In this document: piece after piece, positions 45,683-56,384 of the stretch | Layout: the number at the start of each line of letters is the position of its first letter | Position numbering within the stretch: position 1 is the first letter of the stretch | Notes under the pieces: generated by a model | Told to the model about the DNA's origin: nothing | Seen by the model: the letters and a program-made list of their open reading frames with translations, nothing else | Database searches by the model: none | Assembly (NCBI GenBank): GCA_023653785.1 | Contig: JAMKCH010007177.1 | Location: 1-64,000 of the forward strand | From: Ophioderma brevispina | Lineage: Eukaryota > Echinodermata > Ophiuroidea > Amphilepidida > Ophiodermatidae | Length of the DNA: 64,000 bases | Direction of reading: 5' to 3' | Translations under genes and position numbers: made by a program

Positions 45683-46756
45683 TGTTACGGTCAAACCTTG
45701 ACAAGGCCAAAACCACCTCAAAACTACGGATTCAAACTCCTTGAATAATAGACAATACACTTGAACTTGATTACAAATTAGAACAAAGTATTTATTTTAA
45801 TTGTGTAGTTTAAATCAACTCATTCAACATCGATTAGGTATCAATAATCAAAGATCAATTAATCAGCGTTAATTAATGACTACTAAACTTCCTCCCTGGT
45901 GTTGTTTGCCGCGACGCGCTGCTGCAAGATTACAATTAAGATGCCGAATTGAAAGGAGTCCTGGCGAAGATTCCAGCGCAATAACTCCAATTTCCTAGTG
46001 GGGGAAGTGTTCACGTACGACTTGTCCTTACTGAAGAAAACCAGCTCACTAATGAATCCCGAAGATTTGAGGTCGACTAAATATAAAGTCCACTAGTGCT
46101 GTAGCTTGTTTATCCTTGGTAAAACTCCCAGAGGCCACGAAATACGGAAACCCGACACGGGCTAAACAATCGGACGAAAACTACTGAAGCTGAGACTACT
46201 ATGACAATGTCCCAACTAATAGGAAGACAATGTTTACTGTCACTGTCACTAAACTTGGAACAACTGGAAATCACTATGATTGGAAACTCTGCTAATAACT
46301 TGGAGCATGATGGTATGTAACTCTCTCTCATCTTTTCTCAACAGGGGCTTTATAATCCTCTCAAACAATACTAGGAGGATCTGGTCCTCTCTATAGGAGT
46401 CATGTGCTAAATATAGTACATTATGTCATGATTCTGGATTCCGCTCCAATGTTCCCATATTAGAATGTTCATAGCCATCACCCACACACAGCACTGTGCC
46501 TGTAGATACAGTAGGGGGCGCCATCTATGGCCAGACACAATCACCTTGAGCTAGGTTAGTCTGATCTCCTAGTCGCAAGTAACCTCCAGAACATCCTCCG
46601 CGGTTCTCTTGAATACTAATTCTTTGCACCATAGCAGATCGCACACCAAAGGATATTTTTTAGCATGTTACTTGGACTATTTATATATTTTTGCTAATTT
46701 ATGACTTAATCTAATCAAAATGAAATAAATCATTGCTAATCCTTGGGGCTGTAACA
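45683..46756 (-). repeat. 5' LTR of the Gmr1-like element
   Basis: About 1074 bp with terminal TGTTAC and GTAACA (perfect 6 bp inverted ends). It aligns with the 3' LTR throughout, with many small indels and some substitutions. Promoter and polyadenylation signals inside were not located with confidence. Confidence 0.9.
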
Positions 46757-47514
46757 TCGGTAATCCTATCTAATACACAATTCAATGCAAACCAATCTGA
46801 CAGGAAAGTGTTTCTACGGTACTGGTTAATCTTCAGGTAAAGTTTACAAGATCAAACGAAAGATCCGATTAATCTCAAATGTTTGGACTGAACAGGATAG
46901 GTGCTATCTTTAATTTTACCTGCAGAAGAGAATATGGCAAAACATCGAAAAAGAATGCAAATCTGCGAACTTATCAAAGAAGCACAAGAAACTGGATGGA
47001 GCTAAAATACTTCCCAGTAGTGGGGGGTTTAGAGGATGCATCAATCAGACTTGAGACCAGGTACTTCAATTCCGTGGCTGACGAATAAGAAAGAAGAAGC
47101 AATGGGACTTGTATCAAGAATGGACCCACGAGCTACCTAACCGTACATCGTGGCTTACAAGAAACAAGACGTTTGGTAGTGAGAATTAGTTCACGACCTA
47201 CATCCTCCAGTGGAAGAACCAGGCAGAGGCAGTACAAAATAAGATAGGTCTTGTGACCAGTCATGCCTTGAATGGAGCTTGATTTCTTTGGAGTATTCCA
47301 GTGAAAGCCCTTCTTATGGATGGATTTCCTTCTAAGGACCTGGAATGTAGGGAATTACTGGCACGTTGTTGCTCCTCACCTCGCATCAACTGTTCCTAGC
47401 TTACAAACAAGTATTGCACTGGCTTCACATAGATGAAGAAAAGGAAACATTCAACACGACGCCATGACAGTTACTGCAACTGGAGAGGGAGGGTCTACCG
47501 GTGTCGAAGTAACC
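46757..47514. other. Unrecognised sequence with a short open frame
   Basis: A 69-codon frame at 46879-47088 reads ELKYFPVVGGLEDASIRLET and seems to continue with shifts to about 47270 (ILQWKNQAEAVQNKIGLVTS). The composition is protein-like, but I recognise no family; a transposon remnant is the likelier guess. Confidence 0.3.
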
Positions 47515-47690
47515 ATTGTCCGGCGTACTCATAGCCGGGAACAATGGTGAAACATAGGGCAATCGATTCAGTTGGACTTCTTTTACGCACATTAGGTTTC
47601 ACGCATATTGTTATTGTCTATGGAGCCCCCGGACTATGGCTCCACCGGACCTATATCTGCTTTCACACCGGTACCAAAGGACTCAACACA
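47515..47690 (+). repeat. Dispersed repeat family R1, copy 2
   Basis: CCGGCGTACTCATAGCCGGG, CAATCGATTCAGTTGGACTT, GTTTCACGC and GTCTATGGAGCCCCCGGACT match copies at 7225 (inverted) and 49115. Confidence 0.75.
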
Positions 47691-47844
47691 CCACCGCCTT
47701 AGTATATTGTTGACCTTGATATTTGAATACCCCCAATACGTGCACGTCCTAAAGCATTAATGCAAATCAAGCCAGGATGCGGCACACCCGGCCATGGTTT
47801 TCAATCACTTTAATTTATGCAATAGGTATATATATATATTTCGA

Positions 47845-47864
47845 AATCTCTGAGTCAGCCTTAA
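47845..47864. mobile_element. Single end of the AGGCTGACTCAGA MITE family
   Basis: TCTCTGAGTCAGCC followed by TTAA matches the right end of the MITE at 57373-57940. No opposite end was found nearby, so it is a truncated copy. Confidence 0.55.
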
Positions 47865-48914
47865 ATGGTTTATCTAGTCCTAATTTCATTTGCAGGAATT
47901 GAAGCGCATATCCCCACATGTGCTCTACCGTTAAAGCCACGATCAGTCATTTTTCCAAATTCAAAATTCCCATTTATCTCTAAATGCTAGTGTTAGGTCA
48001 CATTATTATATGCCTCTACTTTGTGAAAAACAGACCCTTAGACATTTAGGCGGTCTTGAAGAGCTATTATGAACTGTTTGGTTTACTAATTAAAGTGACT
48101 TTTATTAGTAAAAAAAAAAAAAAAAAAAAACATGTCATTTTTTGGACAAATACGGCGTTTCAGCTCAAAGCCACTTAAAGAGGTCTCGTACCACAAACAA
48201 TTTGGTACGAAAAAGTTTCTGAAAGACATATTATTACAGTGTGGTATGTGTTGTACATGGCAGTTAAAATCAGTCATATCAGGCGTGTGTTTTTTAAAGG
48301 GCCTAGGAAATACAAATAGAATTGGTGTGGTTTGTGTCAAGTCTACAAGGAGGGGCCGGAAAGCATTCAATATTTGGTTGGTGATATCATTAGTGAAAGT
48401 GATTTCAGAGAGTAATAGAAACATTCCAGGTGCTGTTGGAATTATACTGACTGAAAATCAATAGTTCACAAATGAGTCCACTGGCAGTGGCTTTCTTTTT
48501 TTCTGGCACTGTTTATTTGAATGGAATGTCCCATAAAGATTGGGAGTAGGTTTATCATATCATTTCCCGGGACCTTTAACATACCAGAGTAGAGAACAAC
48601 CTCGAGTTACCGGTGTCATAAACTACAGTCCCGTGTGACTGAGTGTCCTACCACTCATCTGTCTATTATGTTCTCCATTGAGTGCTGTATGCATCATTTG
48701 TTTCAGCACTACAACCCAAATGGCCATGTCTACAAGGTCCGGTTTATTCCGTACACGTTGCTATAGTAGCTAGGACACTCTCTTATGGGGAGCCTCGTTG
48801 CTTTTCTTTTACACCGGCAACGTTCAGGATCGATGAATATTGTTTTATAGTTGTAATAAGTAGTAATGTGTATGAGCTTTATTCCGCAAACATATCACAA
48901 ATCAACACCTTTCG
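47865..48914. other. No gene recognised; poly-A run
   Basis: A ~22 bp A run (48109-48130) is followed by overlapping 110-112 codon frames on both strands (48086-48464), which resemble no known protein and offset each other. Nothing can be supported as a gene. Confidence 0.35.
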
Positions 48915-49000
48915 GACAGAACGGTTAGCATGGTATTGTTTACTATTAGATTGAGACTACATAGAAAGGTTAGTGGTTCGAATTCCCGTGAATCCATTTA
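48915..49000 (+). mobile_element. SINE-like tRNA-derived head
   Basis: ACGGTTAGCATGGTATTG ... AGTGGTTCGAATTCCCG, with a good B-box. Aligns with 8890-8990. R1 copy 3 follows about 115 bp later, so the two might belong to one composite element. Confidence 0.55.
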
Positions 49001-49114
49001 TTACGATTACTAATTTATTTAATACATACTATATTTTTAAAGTAAGATAAGTAAACATCAACTATCTACTATAAAACCGGCGTGATAAACAAAATCAGTA
49101 GACATTTTTTATAG

Positions 49115-49300
49115 TCCGCCGGACTCATAGTCCACCTACAACAGTAAAGAATAGGGCACTCGATTCAGCTGACTCTTCATGCAATATTAGTTTCACGCTT
49201 TATTCTGCTGTCGTCTATGGAGCCCGGACTTGGCTCCAGGGACTATATCTCCGTTTACCCAGGTCATGTATCGCTGCCTATTCTTCCCACAAAATTCGCT
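49115..49300 (+). repeat. Dispersed repeat family R1, copy 3
   Basis: CCGGACTCATAGTCCACC, GGGCACTCGATTCAGCTGAC and GTCTATGGAGCCCGGACTTG. The best-preserved copy for comparison. Confidence 0.75.
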
Positions 49301-50079
49301 TCACGCTACTGCTTTGATACGTAACCTATATTGATGAATTGTTGGAAAACATCCGTCAGCATTGGAGTAAGTTCTTCCGTTGTCATTATAAGAAACCATA
49401 GAAGTTAGGTTAGAGCCAATCCTAACTGTGTGTTTATAATAGGTATAGATGCTCAGGAAGTAAATCTGAGAGCTAATTGAAAGTACAAATTAAACGCGTT
49501 CAAGGAAACATTTTACTCAGATGCCAACACTTCTCTGCTTCTCTGCTTCTCCTATTTTCGATGAGACTAAAATGCTATATTCTGGATACTGCTCTATAAG
49601 TTTCTTTTAAAATGGAGGACAAATCTCAACTTTGATTAAAATTTTTATTCTATTAGATTTATATTTCAATGTATTTTGATTTAAATTTTTCATCTAACTT
49701 GGATTTGTCTCCTCGGATTACAATCCAATGATCGTAATTTGGATTTTTTTTAATCCAATGTTTTTTTAATCGTACTTTTGGCGGATTGTTCAATTTCGAT
49801 TCCAACCCCATTAAAAAAAAAACCTGGCTCTGCAACTACCTTCACGGATTCGTGATATGAACCGCTTCTGTGACAAGATAAATTTATTGTGAAATTTCCA
49901 GTTCCACATTCTCCGCATTTCATTGCAACACTGCGCACACACACACAGTCATCTGGTTTTCTTGTCTTTCTTTTTTTCAATCAATGAAATGTGCTGATAT
50001 GCCGTGTGTCATTGTCTTCTTACTCGCAAAGCATTATGGTAAATGTCAAAGAGATCAATTGTAATATTCTTTCTTTCAG

Positions 50080-50308
50080 GGAGCATTTTATGGTATGATA
50101 GGTGGTTTCCTAGTCGGCATTACCAGAATGTTGTTAGATCTCGTCTACGGTGTTCCTGGATGTGGAGATGAAGATAATAGACCAAATATAGTCAAGAATC
50201 TTCATTATCTACATTTTGCTTGTGTTCTTTTTGGAATCACTTTGGTTTTCTCAATGGGGTTTCTCCAATTTTTGTGGCGCTTATACCAAGCCAATTCCTA
50301 GAAGAAAG
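50080..50308 (+). CDS. SLC5A-family sodium/solute cotransporter, single exon
   Basis: Acceptor TTCTTTCTTTCAG (ending 50079) opens GAFYGMIGGFLVGITRMLLD, then VYGVPGCG, IVKNLHYLHFACVLFGITL, followed near 50255-50265 by a one-base slip and then YTKPIPRRK before donor AAAG|GTACAA (50309). This order (GAF-G, a transmembrane helix, a short Cys-containing extracellular loop, 'HYLHFA', another helix, TKPIP) is the C-terminal transmembrane 11-13 region of SLC5A transporters, which co-import Na+ with sugars or other solutes. Without the slip the frame stops at 50299-50301. No neighbouring SLC5A exon was found from 46.8 to 54 kb, so introns are long or this is a fragment. Confidence 0.75.
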
Positions 50309-50494
50309 GTACAATGTTTTGTTTCCGATGAAACATTGTGAAGGTTTTTGTTGCACCAACTAGCGTCCCGAGCGAGGGGTTTTATTTTTATTGGGCCTTA
50401 ATAGTGGGGTTTACTCATGGCAGACGTCGCCCGCCTTATGTGAACATGCTGGCGCCAGATCTTTAACATACCCTTGGCGTAAAGCATTTTCAAA

Positions 50495-50880
50495 AATGGG
50501 ACTATTCCAGATGAATTCCATACCCCCCTATGGAAGACAACTGGATTGGTGGCCAATCACAGCCGTATTTTCAGGTATGGGAAAACTGCATGGAAGGCAC
50601 AGCTGGAATTGGGGTTTAAATCACAACCGAAAGCGGAATTAGGGGAAACATAACTGCCGGAATTCATGTATATATGGAAAACACTTGGAAGGCACAGCCG
50701 GACTTGGGAAAAAATTGACGGGGCTGGAATTGCATGTTACAAAATACAGCTGGAATTTACCCCATCTCTGCAGTTGGAATGCAGTAATAATGTAAAACCT
50801 GGAATGCACAGCCGGAATTTAGGTAAAATTAGCAACCTGTGGGGAATTAGCAGCAGACAGTGTGTTCCGTAAATTGTAAT
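50495..50880 (+). repeat. Repeat family R3, copy 1, internally repetitive
   Basis: Begins GGGACTATTCCAGATGAATT plus CCATACCCCCCTATGGAAG, then has repeats of GGAAGGCACAGC(T/C)GGAATT and GCCGGAATT every 50-70 bp. The same element lies inverted at 62000-62475, sharing the outer edge. Open frames of 68-83 codons across it come from the repetition. Confidence 0.75.
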
Positions 50881-52351
50881 ACTTTCAACAACACAAAGTG
50901 CTGCATTGTGGAGGACACACTTAGGACCGAATAATCAAAAATAATATGGGAACCAATAAATTCTTATTTCTTTTTTTTTCATTGGACCCCCCCCCCCCAT
51001 AGCGGGTGGGTGTTAATACCAAATTAACATGTTACAAAATACACCTGGAAGTAGATCACAAAGCACTCTTACCCAATGAGTGGGTTTTTTGTGGTCTAAC
51101 AATTTGTCAATGTTATATTGAAGGCACTATCAGTGACTCCACGGAATCCCCAAGGGGGGGGGATCCTTTGAGGAATAAAGAAATAAGTTTGTACAATTGC
51201 TATAAGTATTGTTTCCAACCTAAATATTGACGAAAGGAGGAAAACATCAGTGTTCAAAGATTTGAATATCCATTCAATTATGTGTTGTAGTAAAGTGTCC
51301 GTACGGAGAGTAGTGACTAAAATATCAAATTTTGTCCTTATTAGGTTGACTTTGGTCTTATCATTTGCAGGGTATGTTAGAATACCTATATATACTCATT
51401 AAAACGTACAAAAATCTGATTTAGCAAATTACTAATAGTGCTTTTAAGTACTATAGCCAATTTTCAAAATTATTGTAGCCTAAAGTGTCACGGAATAAGG
51501 GCCTCCAGATTTTTCAGTAATTTAACAAATTGGAAACCAGGGGTAGATTCTGAAATGATATCTGAGGTAGTGATTTATGCCATATCCTAAGAATACCAGC
51601 TCCAGCTATACCTGGTCAGGAAGTACAAAAGCCTGACATAAGATTTTGTGATCGCATTCTCAGGCTCGCTAAACACCGTTTGATTACTTTGAGAATTCTA
51701 ACATCGGACATCACCTGTGTTAAAAGTATATGGGATATTTAAGACATGTCATACATAAGAGGTCTTTGTGAATCCATCCCCTGATTTTTTAAAAGTGATA
51801 TGAGATATCAAATTTAATATTTCTACAAAAAAATTATAAAATGACCTTAGTTACCAATATATTGAAAACAATGTATATAAAGTAGCCAAGATACAGAAAT
51901 TAGTAGATATGCCTGTACATTATATCTGCATTCATTACTGTAGTATGCAAATAATTTTTTGATATCCGAAAAGAATTGTTAAATTGTGGATTTTGTAAAA
52001 TTATACCACCTGTGGCTTTCATTTTTGTATGATATTTTAGTTTGTTGATGTTATTTCGAATTGTTTAACAAAAAAGTTCAAAATTTTCTTGAGTTTAGCT
52101 TATTTTAAGGCTAATACATATCCAATAGGAAAAAAGACTGTTGTTTATTGTTGTGATAATATCAACTATAAAATAGCCGCTATTTTATACTTTAAACATG
52201 CTAGCTCTTTAACAAGCAAAGGATTGGATGCCCTTTTAAAATCACTATTGCTTACTGCTCTCAGTGCATACTGTTGCAGTTTCACGATGCAAAGGAAGTA
52301 AAATTTGGCCAGAAAAGAGCCGTTGTAGTGCAGTTCAAATTGAACATGTTT
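50881..52351. other. No gene seen
   Basis: Poly-C run at 50987-50998; otherwise AT-rich non-coding sequence. The 70-74 codon frames have no recognisable features. Confidence 0.4.
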
Positions 52352-52552
52352 TGTCCAAAACTGTCACCCAAAGACAGCTATTTTTGGCAAAATTTTGAAA
52401 ATGTTCACTCAAAGACCCCTATTTTGGGTGAAATTTTTGAAAATTGTCTAAAAAAGACCCCATTTGGGAGAAAATTTTGCACATTTGTCGCTTGAAAACA
52501 CCTTATTTTGGGGGCATTTTGGCCGTCTCTCAACCAAAGACCCCAATTTTTT
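52352..52552 (+). repeat. Minisatellite, ~46 bp unit, about 4-5 copies
   Basis: Units of TGTCACTCAAAGACCCCTAT followed by TTTGGGTGAAATTTTG, with variation. An overlapping open frame is a by-product. Confidence 0.75.
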
Positions 52553-52659
52553 TAGTCATCTGTCACTGATTGCCCCTGCGTTTTGAAGCGTCAGCCTTAC
52601 ACCCATATCCATTTCAATAAGTGATTGCATCCCAGCATGAAACTGAGTTTCGTGAAGAG

Positions 52660-52760
52660 TCACTCATCGAGTGCCCTATTCTTCACCGTTGTAGGCAGAC
52701 TGTGAATCCGGAGGACTATATTTCCTGAGTTGGCCACAAGGCCGGTTGTAAGATAGTTTT
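52660..52760 (-). repeat. Dispersed repeat family R1, copy 4 (partial)
   Basis: GAGTCACTCATCGAGTGCCC ... CCGGAGGACTATA matches, in reverse complement, the first half of the R1 core. Confidence 0.6.
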
Positions 52761-54335
52761 ATAGCTACATTGCATTCACGAATGTTAACTTTATAGATCA
52801 AATACGCTGAGTGACGTTGTTTCCTGACTAAAAGATGTTAGTAGGGTGGCCACAATGTGGAGATGGGGCCAATGTATCCAGGAAGTGGGCACAGGAAGGG
52901 TGCTTCACTCTGCGCAAAGCACGGACCCTTTGGCAATATTCGGTTTTCAATGACGGCTTTTATGAATTTAAAAGTTGATGTTTCCCAAAATTGCCATTGG
53001 ATAATTAAACTAGTAACTTTGTTAAGTTATAATTTGAATAAGCAAAATATCCTTAAATTTTTTGACCCCCCCCCCCAATTAACCATTGGGAAATTTATGG
53101 ATTCTTCCGTCCGCCTTTTTGGGGCTTTAACTTTTTTTTAAAAATCCCACCCATATTTCCCACCCCCACCGACCACCAGAGTATTTATGAACACCTCCCT
53201 TACACGTGCGTAATTGAATCTGAGAAATCATTGAACCCCCCTACTTTGCATTTCAAGATCTGACAACGTAAGGATTAAGGGTTGGATAACAAATGTGAGG
53301 TCCTAAGTACTCAGAAATATAATCTCACCCGTACTAAGTCCTTCTAGTCCTTCGTTCTCCCTCAAATTCTTTCTCTGCTTTCTGATATACGGAAGTGGTG
53401 GGGAAAATAAGTTATGGGTGCTCCTCCGAGATGTTGTCCACTGTTTTAATGGCATTTTTAATATATTTTACTAGTGATATTTGGTAGTACTTTGTTCTTC
53501 AAAAGTATTTGGGTATATGGTTGCCTGCCACTGTGTCTTTTCAACCAATTTGCAAAGGTGTCCCCGGATTTTCGGAATCTCGCCTCTTTTGAGACTGTTT
53601 CCAAATTCTTTCTGTCTTCAAAGCAATCTTTGTGGTTGCAAATTTCTTGCACCCCTATAATTTTCTTCCTTGAACCTTGAATATTCCTGCTCAGATGAAA
53701 CCCTTGAAATAGAGGGGCTGCTTCCTTCTTATAATCCAAAACACGTAAAATTCTGCAGGGTCCGAATGTCAATTTCTATGATCATATTAATCCCTTACGT
53801 CTCTTTTCCGGAAAATGGTCCCAATAGAACCACGAAGAGGTTCTTTTCTACATTGAGAGATGTTCCTGTCTGTGGTGCAGTCCGGCAATCACGAGGTAAT
53901 GTCCACTGATCTGCTTCCAGTAGTCCCACTCTGCAAGAAACCTTATTTCGGCCATGGTGGATTCTGGTTCGGACCTGTTGAGACATTGCCATTCACCCAT
54001 GAGGATCAGCTCCAGGTGGAAGATGCTCACGAGGTTCGATACCAATAGATTTTACTCTGGTTGATAGCAGTCCTTCTTCCACAAGCAACTCTCTTAAACT
54101 CTTAGAGACTGTTTCAATGGTTTTTGGCTTTGCATATCAGGAACTCTCCTCTTGGATTAAAGTGGTGTAGCAAACGTGGTCTCTGTCCAGTCATATGGTG
54201 CTTCACATTATATAGATACTTGCAAATCCTACGTTCTTGCATGCTCGCTACACTGCGACTGCTACTAGATTTCTGGATGAGCAATCCGGTTAGGATAGTA
54301 TAAGTGGCAGTCGCCGTAATGCAGGATTCATTTTG
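52761..54335. other. No gene recognised
   Basis: C-run at 53066-53077; open frames up to 104 codons on both strands (53458-53772 and 53795-54045) have no recognisable motif. Part may be outer repeat sequence of LINE D, but I could not show it. Confidence 0.35.
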
Positions 54336-54600
54336 CGGGAGGGGGGTGCGGAAACTTTTGAAAAGTGGACCTTTTTTTCGAAAAAGTGGACTTTTTGCTA
54401 AAAGTGGACCTAAACCCCCTAAAGTTGTCCTTTTTGGACTTTTGAGCATTTCATCACCAACCAAGTGGACTTTCTTGTGCAACTTTATCTAAATTTTGGA
54501 CCGTTCATCCACAAAATCACAAAACAAGTGGAGCCTTGTGCCCCATTTGTGTGAATTTGGGGGGGGGGGGTGCGGTCGCCCCCCGCACCCCCCCTGCGTA
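54336..54600. repeat. AAAGTGGAC-rich segment and G/C hairpin
   Basis: AAAAGTGGACTTTTT-like motifs recur five times (54358-54475). Then a G run faces CCCCCCGCACCCCCCC, a hairpin at about 54559-54594 (GGGGGTGCGG / CCGCACCCCC). It joins the broken 3' end of LINE D. Confidence 0.55.
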
Positions 54601-54609
54601 CGGGCCTGA

Positions 54610-56340
54610 TAATTTGTCCGTTGGTGTTGGGCGAAGACATCCTGTGATAAGCCGGCAGCTGACATTTAATGTTGGATCAAACTTCTTGGCATGTTTTGAT
54701 CTTTCCCATACAGGGCACTCTGTACTCTGCACAGCACAGGGCAAGTGCCGTCGATCTAAGTGTATGTGGGCGAGCACCCCATCTTGTGCCAGTAAGTTTG
54801 TTCAAGATGTTATTGCATGAACATACTTTGCTCTTCGTCTTCTTGATATGGGTCTTATAAGAGAGAGTGCGGTCCAAGGTAACTCCTAGGTACTAGGTAG
54901 ACAGGATTATCACGGTGCTCCAGGGGTGTTCCAGACCAGGTTACTTTAAGCTGACGTTTGGCTTCACGGTTGCGTAGATGGAAAGCACACACCTGTGTCT
55001 TGGATGGATTTGCACGTAGGTGGTTTTCCTCATAATAAGGAGTGAGTTAATCCAAAGCTTTGGAGAGTCTCTCTTTGACAACTATGAAGTTTGCATCTTG
55101 TGCACTAATTCCAAGACTGTCTGCATAGATAAAACGACAGGTTCCTGCACTCCTAGGTTGGTCGTTGGTATTGATGTTGAACAGGAGAGGTGCGAGCACG
55201 CTCCCTTGGGGTAGTCTTGAACCTACGCCATGGGCTCCTCTTGGCTCCTAGTTGAACAAAGAACAGTCCTGTTTGCAAGTAATCCTTGGATGAGCTCAGT
55301 CAAGCAGATGTCCTTGGTGAGTTCCAGAATCTTATGGAGTAAGCATCTGTGATTAACAGTGTCATACGCTGTTGAGAGGTCAACAAACATGACTACGGTT
55401 ACCAAACCCTTCTCGAAACCATCCTCGATGTGTTGAGTTAGGTTGAGTACTTGACTTGTTGTTGATTTGCTTGGCCAGAAACCTGCTTGTTCTGGTATCT
55501 GGTATGAGGTGTTCGTCTATCACGGTGCGATGCGGTCGAGCAGGAGATGTTCAAAGAGCTTGTAGGTATGGCTGAAGAGTGATATTGGTCTATAGCTCTA
55601 GAAGGGTCTTTCCCAGGCTTTAGGAGTGCCATAACATGTACTTTCCTCCAGATCTTTGGGAACCTGTGGGAAGTAAGGCAGCAATTGTAGAGCTCAAGAA
55701 GCCATTCCTTTGCTACTGGGTTGAAGTTTTTCAGCTACTCAGTTGAGGTGTTGTCAAGGCCTACTGCTTTTCCTGGTTGAAGTTTAGCAATACCAGTTTC
55801 CAGTTCGTCCATGTTGAAGAGGCGAGTAAAACCAGGGTCGCCACTATACCTCTAGTGGTCTAGTTTGATCTTCTTGGGCTTCGTATCTTGCTGCACTTGC
55901 CATTTAAAAGCAGTTGGTGGGCAACTTGGTTGGGTGTAACATTTGGCTGCTGTGGAAGGTTCTGTTGAATCCCCTCGAAGCTTTAGGATGGTAGACCATG
56001 CTTTCTTGCTGTTATGGGTCATATCGGTGGATTCAAGGTTCCAGGTTTTGATCTTTTCTGGGAGATCCTCTCCGACACTTTATCAATTGTTTTAGCTGAG
56101 AAAGGGTCAGCTTCAAACATGGTGGTATACTCTTGATATTCTTTAGAATATATACCAGGCCTTTCCAAGGAATGTGCTGTCTTACCGCCTCTGGGTATGA
56201 ATCTCCGGGCAGTCTTGTTCACTAGTTGGGAAAATTTGTCATAGTTATGGGGGTTTGGATCAAGGTCATCCAGGTCATCAGTGAATCCTTGCCAGTCATC
56301 TTTCTTATAGTTAATAGAGGTGGTATATGGCATGAGTGTC
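54610..56340 (-). pseudogene. LINE D, decayed non-LTR retrotransposon (same family as LINE A)
   Basis: Minus strand, in order from 56340: linker with KKDDWQGFTDDLDDL and PRGGKTAHSLERPGIYSKEY; RT with MALLKPGKDPSRAID and a shifted YRPIS segment (55600-55560), then VVMFVDLSTAYDTVNHRCLL (55400-55340), with ELIQGLLANRT just after; C-terminal part with LSYKTHIKKTKSKV, NNILNKLTGTRWGA and DPTLNVSCRLITGCLRPTP (54877-54610). The catalytic YADD stretch is decayed. The endonuclease is missing, so it is 5'-truncated near 56340. RT features fit the Jockey/CR1 broad group. Confidence 0.85.
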
Positions 56341-56384
56341 TAAATAGCACCATGTTTTTGTGGTTTTGGTGTAACATATTATGT

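Larger units (their letters stand above)
39345..46756 (-). mobile_element. Ty3-type LTR retrotransposon with integrase before RT (Gmr1-like)
   Basis: A complete but decayed element on the minus strand: 5' LTR 45683-46756, PBS, gag, protease, integrase, reverse transcriptase, RNase H, PPT, 3' LTR 39345-40439. RT and integrase are of Ty3/gypsy type, but integrase comes upstream of RT, as in Ty1/copia. That order within a Ty3-type element is the hallmark of the Gmr1 group described from deuterostomes. Every domain is broken by shifts and stops, so this copy is not autonomous. No env-like frame was seen. A matching 5 bp target duplication was not found (CGTAC versus TCGGT). Confidence 0.88.

Noticed and set aside
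47050..47300. Host gene exon
   Set aside because: Protein-like pieces but no splice borders or family; kept only as unrecognised sequence.
48086..48464. Overlapping 112- and 110-codon frames on opposite strands
   Set aside because: Mutual shadows beside a poly-A run; no domain, no splice borders, neither strand more coding-like.
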